From positions 226,409,643 to 226,473,642 of the forward strand of contig CM040128.1 in the NCBI GenBank assembly GCA_022559845.1: a stretch of 64,000 nt of DNA. The letters are read 5' to 3'. The notes below the pieces were generated by a model. That model saw only the letters and a list, made by a program, of their open reading frames with translations. It was not told where the DNA came from and ran no database searches. A program made the position numbers and the translations under genes. Shown piece after piece: positions 44,238 to 57,557 of this stretch (position 1 is its first letter; every line of letters starts with the position of its first letter). This DNA comes from Amorphophallus konjac (lineage: Eukaryota; Streptophyta; Magnoliopsida; Alismatales; Araceae).

Positions 44238-46823
44238 TGATGCGGGACAATATGCTCTGATACCAATTTGATGCGGGACGCCTAGGAAGCTAGGGCACTA
44301 AATGGAAATGCGACCAGACAGAAAAAAAGAGACTAGCAATTGGCGTTGATAGAATAGCGTGACTCGAGACCTCAAGTTTCCCAAGGTGGGATTATGCCAA
44401 AGGAACCAGAAACTGAGACTCATGAGTGCCCCAAAAGAGGGAAGCATGCCGATCCGCACGGCCGAGACAACCGGCGTGGGCTATGGTAGTCGACTCCACA
44501 CTCGTGACTCGGATGAGCCACGGGACGGTCTCACTCTCTCACCGCAGCAGTGATAAAAGTAAACGAGCTAGGGTCCTAACAAGCACTCAAGCAGCGGCGT
44601 CTAGAGAAGATACTAAAAGAGCAAGCACGACCCAGGGAAGAGTAAGCGCATACCTCCACGCTCGGGGCGTGGGGAAGAGGCCCGGCCAAGTCACACAACC
44701 ACCGGTACAGAAACTTTTAAGTACAATCCACAATATGCCCACTCCTCGCAGGGAGGTAACAGGCTACACAAGAGAATCCAGTGATCATGCGACGAGGGGT
44801 GACGGGCACGGGGTCGGTGTCGCTCGTCGCCCACGGTACCGCTGCGAGCTGCTGCAAGGACGGCGAACCACGGGCTGCGTGGGAGGTACTGACGTCCTGG
44901 TGGGAGGTAGTAGTGGATGCCGAGCCTCCTGGAGGACGAGGGACGTCGTTGTCACCGGTGCGGAACTCCGAAGTACCCAACCGGCGGGCTGGGTGCTGCT
45001 CGGTCAGCGCGCGCGTAGGGAGAGCCGCAGGGAGGCGAGCCTGAGCACCACCTTCAGCGTGTTCTCTACTCACGAAGCTTGGCGGGGTCGTCAACAGGGA
45101 TGTCCCAATGACACCTCTGAAACGGCGTCAGTCATCGTGCATCGTCGGAGCCGTGGCGATTTATTTAGCCAGACCTGTGCTGTCTGGTCGGTGCGCTAGC
45201 AGCAGGACAAAGGCTGACAAGTGTGGGTGGAACCAAGGTGTCCGAGGGTCTTTTGTGGCTGGGTTTTCTCTGGTGGTTAGCTGAGGGGCGTGGGGTGAAG
45301 GGATGACAGTGGCAGGGCGGCGTGCAGAGGGAACTTTGGGCGTGGGCAGCAGTGGAAGTGGGGGTTCAGCTCTGCACTTCAGTGCAGTCAGAGCCGGAAC
45401 CCAAGCTAGGGGAGATGGTCACCAAGGGGAAACTGGTCTTTTGGGCGTGGGAAAATTTCTGGAGAAGGTTTAATATATGGAGGAATGGTTCCCAAAACCC
45501 CAGACCAGTTATTGGAGGTTTGAAGGGTGCCCCTTTGGAGGGTTTGTGTTTCTGTCCCGCGGTGACACTGTAGACGCAGATCGCGCGATGAAAGTGGTTC
45601 CAAAGAAAACTTTTTACTATGGCGAGTTTTGGGATGAGACCTGCGCAGCTAGTTCGGGGACAGGGAGGGGAAGATATGTTATGAAGAGGTTCGAACGGTT
45701 TGAGGCGGGGAAGGTGGCGTTATGGGTGGATCTTTGCGGCTCTGGTTCAGGTGGGCCTATTCCAGGAGCGTCCAGAGCAGCGAAAAGGCCTACAAAGGCA
45801 ACGTTCGCTCCCGGACGAATTTTGACACGAGGTTTTCTCTGGCGTTCTGGGAAGTGGAAGATGAAGAAAAGTCTAGAAGGGATGGAAGGGAGATGGGGTC
45901 CGGACGCAATAGTTCCAACCTTGTCTTTCAAGCACAAATCCTGCTAGCAGATGCTCATCCAGCGCCCAAGACAGCAAGAGGTGAAGGTCCACCCCGTCGA
46001 CACCACACCACCACGAACGGAAGCCGAGTCTTGCTGGATGTAGGAGGGAGGTCGCCTCCACTCTTACCAGCAGCAGCAGCCTCCAGGAATGGGATCTAGG
46101 GCGTCGCACCCTAGATGGAAGAAAGGTGGAAGAAGAGGGGAGTCGCACCCCAAGGAAAAAGAGAGGAAGATGGGGAGGGCGTCGCACCCTCAAGGAGGTG
46201 GGAAGGAGGCTGCGACCTCTTCTCACAAAAACTCAATTTCTTTCTTCCATTTTCTAACTTCCAAAATGAATTACAAGACCCCTTAAGTACGTGGAAAAGA
46301 AACCCTAATTACTTGCCTAAAAGAAATACACAAAAAGGGGGGAATAAATTCAAATCCTACAAAATAGGGGAGGGGGCGCACTTGCCTCCTAAAAGAAAGG
46401 AGGGAAGGTAGGGGGGGGGGGGCGCACCTCCCATGAGGTGGGAAGGGTGGGTGCGCCCTCCTCCTTCTCCAACCCTAATGGATCCCCAGATAACGGGTCT
46501 GGGTAGTGGAGCAAGGAGAAAAAGGCCCAATATGGGCTTTCTCCTAGGCGCCTAGCCCAAATGGGCTTGAAGAGTGAACCAAGGTGGCCCACTAACCTCC
46601 CTATTAGCCTAATAAGCTTAATAAGGTCCAAATGGAGTCTGATTGGCCTCAAAATGGCCTACAAAAGATCCAGAATGAAGTAAATAAAAGATCCAAAGCT
46701 CCTGGCTAGATCTCCAGGCCATATCCAAGCCATAGCGAAGTCTGCGAGTCCCGAACAATGCCACACGATCTGAAATGTCGCTCTGCTGCATCACGTCGAT
46801 CTCTAGCTCGGGTGTTCTCACCA
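44238..46823 (-). repeat. D: 5' LTR (right)
   Basis: This is the second copy of the D LTR, starting TGATGCGGGACAATATGCTC and ending GTTCTCACCA in plus orientation. It also carries an internal PBS-like site (44254-44265) and a hairpin at 44656-44672. A 257-codon plus-strand frame occurs in both LTR copies but has no recognisable domain and is antisense to the element. Confidence 0.95.
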
Positions 46824-48051
46824 CATCCTCCATTGCCCGATGAGGATATGCGCTATCACACTCATGTACTAGTGTGGGGGAAAGAATCTTATGTTCTAAA
46901 GGACCGAATGCATCCGATAATGATACTAGGGTGCCACTGGCCCCACCTGAAGTCAAGGCGGGAGGCAACATTCTTGGCTCCTCCCAACCAGGCCATGCTC
47001 GGATGGCAGATTTATACCAGATAAGGCATGAAATTGAAGTGCTAAGAAGTAAATCATGGGGGATAGGTTTAAACCTGGCTGACCTGCACCCGAATCTGAT
47101 GGTTCCATCATTGACGAATAAGCCAAGCATGGAACAAGCAGGAGAAATGAAGCCAGCCGAGGGCGGAGTCACCAAAGCATAATTATATAAGATCAAGCAA
47201 AAGGATGATGAGTCTGCCCTAGACTATATCCAACCATGTGGAAATTTCTATATGAGATGCCGGCATCCACCGAACTATGAAGATGTTGTCCAGATATGCA
47301 AGCGAAATTTGAAGATCAAAATCCTTACAAGGATGGCTGGCATCGAAGTCAAATCCTTCGATCGACTAAATGATATTATGGTTGATATTGAGGCTTTCTC
47401 GGCAAAATATTGCCCTGCCGTGGCCAGCCCAGAGCGGAAGAGCAAGCTAAGTAGCGTGTAGCTGGCGCAAGAAGAAGCTCATATCACCGATTTCATAGCC
47501 TTCGAGAAGCAAAGGGAGAAGGCGAAGGAGGCGGCAAGCTCTTCTATAGCCGAGCCTACCAAGTGACAACCCTCGTTGCGAGGCAAGATGATGAAGCCTT
47601 ACTCCTTCCTGAAGGACAAAACTCATATGTTGTTTGAGTGGGCCCGCGAGCACGACAAGGTCATCATCCCGGAACCTAAAAGGCCGAGTGATGCCAAATG
47701 GAAAGATGACCCTTAATTATGCACTTATCACCAGCGGAAGGGGCACTCCATTGAGGACTGCAATGTATTCAAAGATATTATTGAAAGCCTAATTCAGAAA
47801 GGCAAAATACAAATGGGCGAATACGGGGTGGACCCACCGCATCCTCACCAGATGCCCAGCTTCAAAAAGGCGGTCCACGTGGCCTCACCACATCAACCAA
47901 AGAACAATGTGCTCTAAAGGGCGTTTCAAGCCCTTGATTACGGTGAAAAGTCGAGAGAAATGCAAAATATAGAAGGCACCCTATTCTGGGGGCAGATATT
48001 GAAGCAAAAGAAGATGAAAGATCCGAAGATAAAGAAAGTACCAGTGTATAT
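46824..48051 (+). pseudogene. T2: Tat-lineage gag remnant
   Basis: One main frame with at least five stops (mixed TAA, TAG, TGA) reads as Tat-type Gag. It has a KQKDDESALDYI core, then HDKVIIPEPKRPSDAKW, then a zinc-finger-like CTYHQRKGHSIEDC at 47720-47761 (C-x2-H-x4-H-x4-C, usual in Tat/Athila Gag), then DIIESLIQKGKIQMG. The frame reaches KKVPVYI where F interrupts it at 48051. It is too damaged to make a protein. No protease or reverse transcriptase follows; beyond F the sequence passes into tandem repeats. Confidence 0.75.
48047..48051. repeat. Target site duplication of F, left copy (TATAT)
   Basis: TATAT precedes the left LTR of F; the matching copy is at 60005-60009. Confidence 0.7.
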
Positions 48052-50494
48052 TGTTATGTTAGATGGACGCAGTCTATTACCACTGAGAGTGGATCTAGAG
48101 GGGGGTGAATAGATCTAATGTCTAATTTTAGAACACAGTTGAACTCTAATGCGGAATTAAAACAAGCAACTGTTGAACGACAGAAGGAACACTATGAAAT
48201 CACACAAACCACAGGCAATCACACAGTAGACACCGATCTTTAAGGTGGTTCGATCTCAATCCAGAGATCTACGTCCACCCTACACTCCAACTGGAATGTG
48301 GATCCTGCTGACTCACAGCTTGAACAGCTGGGCTTCATAGCTTGCCAACAGACCGCTGATACACAGCTTCGCTGGGCTTTACAGCTTGCCGACCAGAGGA
48401 ACAAATCCTCTGCAACTGCTAGGTGATACAACTTAGCCGTCTGAGACCTGGTCTCGCCTGCTGAGGATTACAGCTTCACCTGTCCAGTGGAAACCTCCAC
48501 TACAATTGCTGGCTCACAGCTTGATAACAAAAGAGTTTCAAAAATAGTAAAGATAGAAACAAACGAAATGGAAAACCAAAACGAATGTAGCACAATTGAG
48601 CAGTATCAGCTCTGGTATCTGAACCAAGAGACTGATTTAAAAAACTTCGAAAAGACTCTCTCAACTCAACTCTCTCAATCTTCTCTTCTCTCTTTCTCTT
48701 CTTCTCTCTGAATCTTCTTCTCTCTTTTTCTTCTTCTCTGTGGATAGTGCAGGTGCTCACTCTCTGTTCTTTTCTCTTAGCTCTGGCTGCTTCTATTCGA
48801 TCTGCTTCTTCTGAAGGAAGAAACTCCATATATATACCAGCAGCAGGAAGGGCGTGTGCTCTCCACATCTCCCGCCCAATGGCTTGGACCACGTGGCAGC
48901 ATCCAGTAGGCTTTCAGTACACGTGTCATAATCTGGTCACTCCCCTTATCCTCAGATCACGTGCCCAGTCATCAGTCTCTGCAAAGAATCCCTGTTAGAC
49001 AGTCGAAATAGAATTGTCAGTTTAAGGTTTAAGCGATGTACAGACTGTATGAAGGCACTGTTGAAGCAATGTACAGACATTGTGAATGCGAAGCTATGCA
49101 GTGTTCAGACTCTACGTATGCAGACCCATGGCGTTGTACAGACTTAGTAAATGTAGTGCTCTAGCCTATATAGACTTCAGATATGCAAGACTATGCCATG
49201 TACAGACTTCCTATATGCAGGACTTATGCCATGTATAGACTCCATATATGCAGAGCTTATGACATGTATAGACTTCAAATATGCAGAGCTTAAGCTATGT
49301 ACATACTTCAGATATGCAGAAGTAAACGTGCATCAATGTGTAAACTTAGAAAAATAAAGTATGAACAAAGCAACATAATGTGCAGACTTCGTGCAATGAG
49401 TGAAGCAGTGTATAGAGTTATGAGTAGAATACATGAAGCAATGTATAGAGTTAGAGTGCAATGAGTGTTCAAGTGATGTACAGACTCAACGTTATGTAAG
49501 CAGACAATGTATAGAGTTGATGAAGCGATGCTCAACAAAAAGATGCCTTACACTTAGGCGTTTGTTTCAGAAGTGACGCCACTTCTGGTGGGCATCAAAT
49601 CTCGAGCATAGAGAATGTATAGACTTGCTACGGCACAAGGCAGCATAACGATGTACAGACTTTGCCAAGAGCAATGCACATATGAATGTACAGACTTTGT
49701 TTGTGCTGTGCAAGCATGATAAGATGCAATGTGTAGACTTTATGCGAGCATGCTGCAGCCAGTGTACATACTTAGACCTGCGTGCATGCAATGCGATGTA
49801 TAGACTTGCCTATGGCTGTCTAGACTTTGCATGCGTGCTTATAGCAATGTATAGACTTGCAGACAATGCGTTGTGCGGACTTTGCGTGCCATAATGTATA
49901 GACTTGGTGGCGAGTGACTTACACAACGACGCTAAGTGAGATGGTCCAGTGTGTAGACTTATGCTGTGCTGCAAGATGGCAGTGTACAGACTTGGTTAAG
50001 ACTGTCTAGACTCTGCATGCGAGCTATGGCGATGTATAGACTTGCTAACAAGGCGTTGTGCAGACTTTGCGTGCCACAATGTGCAGACTGCACGATGTAT
50101 GGACTTGCAAGTGCAACGTAGGTAAAATCACCAGTGTACAGACTTGCTAGTTACAACGTAGATAAAAATACCTAATGTACAGACTTGCTAGTGTGCATGC
50201 CATAATGCAGTGTATGGACTTTGAGTGTGCGTGCAGTGTTGCAACCGATGTATGGACTTGTGCTGACGCTGTTTGACAACAGCCAATGTATAGGCTTTGC
50301 AAATGCAAGCAATGCAGCAATGTATAGACTTTGCTCATCTGGTGCGTCGACCCATCTGTATAAACTATATAGACTATGCTGTATTCATTGTCCAGACTAT
50401 GCAGAGAGTAATGATGCATGGATGTATAGAGTTGTGACTCATAAGTTTGCTATCATCAAAACTACAGATCATCAAAAACTACAGGGGCACAACA
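48052..50494 (-). repeat. F: 3' LTR (left)
   Basis: This 2,443-base LTR starts, in plus orientation, TGTTATGTTAGATGG and ends GGGGCACAACA. From about 49035 to 50435 it carries about 40 degenerate copies of TGTATAGACTTG, roughly every 34 bases. A TATATATA motif on the minus strand lies near 48829. Confidence 0.93.
49035..50435. repeat. F LTR: dense TGTAYAGACTT motif array
   Basis: I count about 40 copies of TGTATAGACTT or TGTACAGACTT and variants in 1.4 kb. Spacers differ in sequence and length. The array is repeated in the other LTR at about 58550-59945. Confidence 0.85.
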
Positions 50495-51951
50495 ATCTCC
50501 CCCTTTTTGATGATGGCAATACTATGAGTTACACTGACTCCTAATGCATGCTATGAGAATGCAAGCTATAACAAGATCTCCCCCTTTGCCATAACAACGA
50601 ATACACTCCCCCTGGAATTCAACCAACAGACAATATTCTCCCCCTTTGCCATCAACAAAGAGGAGGGAAAGTGATTATATGGGAAGGAACAAGAGAGATC
50701 ATCTGACTGGCATTCTGAACAAGTAGTTCAGGAATAAGCATTCTAAAGCACAGAGTCTTCAGTCATATGAATTTAGAAACTGCTTTGAGATAGAATTCTG
50801 GTTTAAAGGTTATAAATTTTGAGTTCATGCACTACAATCAATGGATAAGTTTTCTGTGCATGATAAAACAAAAAACCAGAATCACATTTGCATGAGAGAT
50901 TCAGTTTCAAAATATCTTACTTTCATAGACTCAGTAAAAAAAATGGTTAAGAGATACCAGGTCATGTATTGAAATTAAACAAATTGACATCCCTGAAATT
51001 TCTTTTAAAGGAACATCATTTTCAATATTATTTCATTAAGGGCATTCAGGTATTATTTATCTTTTTGCGTAAGGGTATACGTTTATCAGACGCCAATACC
51101 CCTAGATACTCAACATGATGGACCATTCTGCCTATGATCAAACTCAATAAAACTGATTTACACCTTTTTGTATGAGGGAACACGTTTATCAGACGCCAGT
51201 TACCCCCAGGTACTCAGTGAAACCACCCTACTGTTTTGATCATTTTATACAGAGATAACTGATACACCTCATGACTTAAGTATTGTCCATTTCTATGATG
51301 GATCACTTAGTTTCTCAGTATTTTACCAGTCATTGCTCTGCCAATGTTATTTTTTAATTAATTTTCAATATTTTTCAATATCTTTCTTAACTATCCTTTA
51401 TTTGTTTCAGAATGACTTGTTTAAGGACAATACACATACTTAGCCTTCTCTAACATGATTTTAGATGAGTTTTTGGATTTCAAATATAATTGGCTTTGTC
51501 TGACATGAAATAAGATAAGGGTTGAGAGCTTTATCAATTTTTAACTTTCTTATTTACTGATTGCAATCTTTAAACTTTAAAGTTTATAAAATTTAAACCA
51601 TTAAGTCAGTCTTCAAGTAATTAAAGTTCTTATAAATGAAGAAGTCTATTTTCTATTGCTTAGGAATCAGAACTGACTAACATATTACCATATTTTCAGA
51701 CTCAACTCATTCAGGGTCAAAGAATTTGGATTTCAATAAAGTTGATGACCACTCTGAATTTGTAACAATACTCCCCCTGTCTATATGCATGTGGTTTTAG
51801 ATGAGAGAGAGCTTAGACACAGTCATGACTAAATGATATGCAATGATGATCATGAGTGTGATGCAAAAAAAAAAAATATGAATGTCATACATGATTATGA
51901 GTCTGTTGTAACATTCAACATTCATAAGGTTTATTCAAGCCATCAGAGAGT
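50495..51951 (-). other. F: non-coding 3' region with five polypurine units
   Basis: CTCCCCC (minus-strand GGGGGAG) occurs at 50497-50503, 50578-50584, 50606-50612, 50638-50644 and 51771-51777. The first lies directly next to the LTR. No ORF is supported. Multiple polypurine tracts of this type are a known Sirevirus feature. Confidence 0.75.
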
Positions 51952-54900
51952 TTATTCATTATGCTGAAATTTACACAAGCCAAGTTCTCTTCTAAGAAAT
52001 TTAAACCTTTCATTCCCAAGAGGCTTAGTAAAAATATCAGCAATTTATTTTTCAGTTTCAATGAAGTTCATTTCAATTTCCTTGTTATTTACAACATCTC
52101 TAAGAAAATGGTGTTTTATCTCTATATGATTAGTCCTAGAATGATGAACAGGATTTTTAGCAAGGCATATAGCACTAGTATTATCACACAAGATTGGAAT
52201 ACATTCCAGTTTTATCTGATAATCATCTAGTTGGTGCTTGATCTAAAGTACTTGGGCAACACAATTACCAGCTGCAACATATTCAGCCTCAACTGTAGAC
52301 AAGGCTACAGTGTGTTGCTTCTTATATGCCCAAGATACTAGACAGCCACCAAGGAATTGACAATAGCCACTAGTGCTTTTTCTCTCTACTCGACACCCAG
52401 CATAATATGCATTAGTGTAGGCTAGAGGTTCTAACTCACACTTGGCAGGATACCAAAGACCTAGCTCTTAGGTACCTAGTAAATACCTAAAAATCCTTTT
52501 CACAGATTTAAGATGTGATTCTTTAGGACTAGCCTGAAATCTAGAGCATAAACACACTGCAAATTGAATATCAGGCCTAGATGCTATAAGATATAGAAGG
52601 GATCCGATCATACCTCTATATAGCCTTTGGTCCACTGGTTTACCTTGAGGATCTTCATCTAAACTGGTTGAGGTACCCATTGGAGCAGCTATTTCTTTGA
52701 GGTCTACCATCTTGTATTTCTTCAGTAAATCCCTTACGTACTTGGACTGAGGGATGAAGGTTCCATCCTTTGTCTGTGTAACCTGCAGTCCAAGAAATAA
52801 TTTGAGCTCGCCCATTGAGCTCATTTCAAACTCATTAGTCATAATCTGAGAAAACTCCTCACACAGTTTGGGGTTAGTTGACCCAAAAATAATGTCATCC
52901 ACATAAATTTGAATAATAAGAATATCTGAATGACTTACCTTAGTGAACAAGGTTTGATCAACTACACCTCTTGTGAAGTTCTTATCTGTGAGGAATTTGC
53001 TGAACCTGTCATACCAAGCTCTAGGAGCTTGCTTAAGACCATAGAGAGCTTTTTGAAGTTTATACACATGATTGGGGAAGTCTAAACATTCAAAGCCAGG
53101 AGGCTGCCTCACATAGACATCCTCACTGATTTCCCCATTCAGAAAAGCAGATTTTACATCCATCTGCTGAAGATTTATTCCTAGGGAACATGCATAAGCC
53201 AATAAGATTGTAATAGCTTCTAACCTAGCTACAGGGGTAAAAGACTCTTCAAAGTCAATTCCAAATTCCTGGTTATACCCCTGAGCTACAAGTCTGGCCT
53301 TATTTTTAATGACATTCCCTGATTCATCAGTTTTATTTTTGAATACCCATTTAGTCCCTATGACTGTTTCATGATCAGGAGGTGGAACCAAGTGCCACAC
53401 CTTATTCCTGTCAAATTGATTGAGCTCTTCATGCATGGCATTAATCCAATGCACATCCTTAAGAGCACAGTCAATGGACTTGGGTTCTACATTTGAAACA
53501 AAGGCAAATGCATTCAATTCATTTTGAATTCTTAAGTGGCTTCTAGTCCTAGGAGGGTCATGCAAATTGCCAATCACATTATCTATAGGATGATCTTTTA
53601 GATATCTAATGTTGACAATTTCATTATCATGATTTTCATTTACCTCCACCTAAACTGTAGGCTCTCCTTCATTAAGCTCTTCATTTCCTTCCTCATCTTC
53701 GGATTTGTCTGCAGGATTCCCTTCTTTCAGAATATCACCATTGTCTTCATTCCTGCATTGACCAATATTAGACTTTATCAAAGATTCATCAAAAATAATA
53801 TGTGGAGATTCTTCAACAGTTTTGGAATTCAGATTATACACTCTATATGCTCGGGTGTTTTCAGAGTAACCAAGAAAATTTCTTGGTTCACCTTTAGGTT
53901 CAAATTTATCAAGGTCTCTTTTATCATTTATATGAATAAAACATTTACAACAAAAAATCTTGAAATGAGCAATAGAAGGTTTCTTACCCTTTATGATCTC
54001 ATAGGGTGTTTTCTGGGTAGAAGGTCTTACCATGGCTCTATTAATTACATAACAGGCAGTATTTACTGCTTCAGCCCAGAACTTCCTTGGCAGACCACCT
54101 TCAACCAAGAGTGTACGACCCATCTCCACCAAGGTTCTGTTCCTCCTCTCCACAACTCCATTCTGCTCGGGTGTCCTTGGTGAGGAGTACTTGTGATGAA
54201 TTCCATTTGACCTGCAGAATTCATCAAACTGTGAGTTTTCAAACTCACCTCCATGATCAGTTAAAATATTTTCAATTTTCTGGTTTTTCTTAAGACAGAA
54301 CTCCTGAAATTCTGAGAATGCATCACTTTTATGTGATAAGAAATATACCCAAGTATACCTAGAGAAGTCATCTACCATGATAAACCCATACTTCCTCCTT
54401 GATAAGCTGACAGACCTGGTTGGCCCAAAAAGGTCCATGTGTATTAGCTCATAGGGTTTAGAAGACAGATTTTCTATTCTAGATTTAAATGACTTTCTAG
54501 TTAACTTTGACTGAGTGCATGCATCACAGATTTTATTTTCTTTCTTAAAGGAAACTTCAGGAAGTCCTCTAACCATGCTATGCTTATTCAGTTTATGCAA
54601 TACAGTGTAACTAGCATGGCCTATCCTACGATGCCATAAAAAGGCTAAGTCCTCTCTGCTAGCAGTAAGGCATAGGTTAGAATGTTGTATATCATCTAAG
54701 TCTATCATGTAAGTGTTATTTATCCTTTTACCAGAAAATTTAACAGTTTCAGAATCAGGTTCAAAAACTTTGCAGCATTGAGAGTCAAAAAGAACTTTGC
54801 ATCCTTTATCACATAGTTGGCTGATGCTAAGTAAATTATATGCTAAACCTTCAACCAACATGACATCTTCAATACAATAGGTAGTACACTTACCTACCTT

Positions 54901-57499
54901 ACCTGTCCCAATAATCTTACCCTTTGTGTTGCTACCAAAGGTGACAAGGCCTCCTTGTTTCTCTGTCAGCATGCAGAACTTGGCCTTATCTCCTGTCATA
55001 TGCCTGGAGCAGCCACTATCCAAGTACCACAAATTGTTCTTGGCTGCCAGGCATACCTGCACACACAATCAGGTAGAGAAGTTTGGAACCCAAGACTGAT
55101 TGGGCTCCAGAGAAGATGAAAATTAATTAAAACAAGAAAGCAGACTTTTAGGAATCCACATTTGTTTGAAATAGTTCTGTTCAGTGGATTTTCTAGATTT
55201 CTTTTTGTTATGCTTTTTCTTGTTGACACTAGCATGATTATTTACAGATTGATTATTTCTGTGCCAGTGCCTTGGCCAGGGTGTATTCACGAAATTTTGG
55301 CCATAATAATCATTGGGCTGGCTTTGGAAATGTTGGTTCCTAGGTGTCCCAGAGCCATACCCATTAACCCAATTTCTAGTGTAAGGTTTATAGGACTGTG
55401 TAGCCTGATGTCCATAACCTGTAAACCTTCCTTGAGTCCTAGTCCATCTTGACCTATTTGGATAGGTTCACTGTACAAAGAAGTGGGACTGGGCTCTAGG
55501 TTGGTAGAAATGTTTGGGTTGAGCTCTAAAAGTATTCTGCCTCCCCTACACCTTGGACCCTGCTGACCTATTCATAGGTGTGTATTGGGTCTTCTTCAGA
55601 GGTGGTGGTGATGGTGGAGACTTGGTGACCTTAACATGTGGTTTATAAGACTGTGTAGGTTGACCCCTAACCTGAGACTGAGCTTTGGGATTTTGCTTGG
55701 ATGTGCTAGCTCTACTAGGCTCACTCAGCTTTTGTTTGCCCTTCTCCTCAGCACTGGGCTTTTCAGATTTACAGCTTTGTTCACTGAAATGTTTCACTTC
55801 ATGTTGATTAGAGGTCCTTTCTCTTTTTGTGCGACAAATGAAATAATTTTCATTCCAAAGCTTTTTGTTGCACTAGAATTAAATCCAAGGCCCTCTTTTC
55901 TGAAGTTGACTTTTGACCCTAACAAAGCATTTAGGTTATCTGAACCTTGGGTCATTTTCTCAATAGTTTTAAGTTTGTCCTCATTATCCTTTTGAATGTC
56001 TTCAATAGATTTTTTTAGTTCTGTATTCACACTTAGGACAGCTTGATATTTTTCATTCACAATTTTTATCTCACTTTCATATTTTTGAATTTTCAACTAC
56101 CATTCATCAGCTTCTTTTTCTAACCTCTCATTATCTTCTTTAGAGGCTTTTGACTCATTCTTGATTTCTTCTAATTCAGAACATGTGAGTTTGAGTTTAT
56201 TATTCTCAGATTCAAGACATGCAATTTTATCAGTTAGAGTTTTATCATTTTGCATGGAGTTAATCTTTCTTCTTAGATGCCTGTTTTCCCTTCTAATGTC
56301 ATCTGCTTTATTAGCTATTTCATGATAGGCATCTACCCAATCAGCAATAGTAAAATTATCGAATCGAGAAGTTACCTCATCTGAATCCTCCTCTCTGTCT
56401 TCAGAGCTTGTTGCCATAAGGCAAATGGGCTTTTCAGATTCGGCTTCACTGTCAGAGGTATTGCTAAAGGAACCTTCATCTTCATCACTCCAGGTACTCA
56501 CCATAGCTTTCCCTTTCATGTTCCTCTTCTTTGACTTGTCCTTGTATTTCTGATTCTCTGGACAGTCAGCTTTCAGATGGCCTGTCTTCCTGCATTGATA
56601 ACAAGTATTAGTTTCAATTTTCTTTGCAGGGTTATGTTTATACCTTTTATCCCTTCGGCCGCCACTATACTTATTTTGGCTGAATCGTCCTCCTTCTTTC
56701 CTGAGGAACCGCCTGAACTCTTTGGTCATCATTGCCATCTCAGTACGAGTTATATCTTGTTCATTCAGGCTCTTCTCGGATGATGATCCACTAGAGCTGG
56801 ATCTGCTGGACTTGCTGGATTTGCTGGCACCAGCTTTCAGAGCGATTGGCTTCTTCTTCTTTTCAGCTTCCTCTATCTTTAGCAGATTAATCTCATATGT
56901 CATCAACGAGCCAATTAGCTCATCTGCCCTTATATTTCGCAAATCCCTTGACTCCTCCATTACTGTAGCTTTAGTATGCCAAGCATGAGTCAGGGAACGC
57001 AATATCTTCCTCACTACATCGTATTCTGTCTGAGCCTTCCCGAGACCTCTAAGACCATTTGTGATGATAGTTAATCGAGAGTACATCTCCTTGATGGTCT
57101 CATTTGGCTTCATCTTGAAGGCTTCATATTTTGACACAAGGAAATTAGCCTTCGTCTCTCTAACCTGAGAAGTCCCTTCATGAATAACTTCCAGTGCATC
57201 CCACATCTCCTTAGCTGAGCTGCAAGCTGATACTCGAGAAATTTACGTGGGGTGCAAAGAGCATTGAATAGCATTTATGACGCACCAGTTTAGAGTAGAC
57301 CTTCTGATCTCCTCCTTGGTCCAGACTTCCTCATTAGGGGATAGCTCATAAGGTCCCTTGCTGACTACCTTCCAGATCTCATAATCCTTCGCCCTCAAAA
57401 ATACTTGCATACGGTTCTTCCAGTATGCATAGTTAGATCCATCAAAGAAGGGGGCTTGGTGGTTGAGTGTCCTTCAGCGATCATCCCTCGAGCATCCAT
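51952..57499 (-). pseudogene. F: decayed Sirevirus-type gag-pol
   Basis: Gag probably starts at ATG 57499 (MDARGM); a frameshift near 57470 leads into APFFDGSNYAYWKNRM, and a TAA lies near 57241. Gag includes the knuckle CYQCRKTGHLKADC and a long charged, coiled-coil-like C-terminal part (56350-55800), as in Sireviruses. It has stops or shifts at 56099, near 55796, 55548 and near 55470. Pol is in one frame from about 55100 to 51952: protease DSG at 55020-55012; GAG-pre-integrase with HRRIGHAS; integrase D 54435, D 54258, E 54150 (DD35E); reverse transcriptase VDD at about 52902-52894 (YVDDIIFGS); RNase H. Stops at 53650, 52468 and near 52245 and 52043 split it. Catalytic residues remain, so inactivation is recent, but the copy cannot replicate alone. 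Confidence 0.92.
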
Positions 57500-57543
57500 C
57501 TATACCTTCCTCTTCGGGCTGTAAGTCCCTGTAGAAGAGTTAG

Positions 57544-57555
57544 GCTCTGATACCA
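57544..57555 (-). other. F: primer binding site
   Basis: The minus strand reads TGGTATCAGAGC two bases inside the LTR boundary at 57558. Confidence 0.92.
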
Positions 57556-57557
57556 AC

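Larger units (their letters stand above)
38781..46823 (-). mobile_element. D: young non-autonomous chromovirus relative with an intact 901-codon ORF
   Basis: Element D is 8,043 bases, flanked by CATCC on both sides. The LTRs are 2,594 and 2,586 bases; by hand I count roughly 30 substitutions (about 1%), plus a poly-G length change and a few indels. The PBS is on the minus strand at 44223-44234. One ORF fills the interior. It lacks protease, reverse transcriptase, RNase H and the integrase core, so it needs another element to move; A is the obvious candidate in this window. Confidence 0.95.

Noticed and set aside
49035..50435. Regularly spaced repeats resembling a CRISPR array
   Set aside because: The motif is short and degenerate, spacing is uneven, there are no cas genes, and the sequence is an LTR of a plant retroelement.
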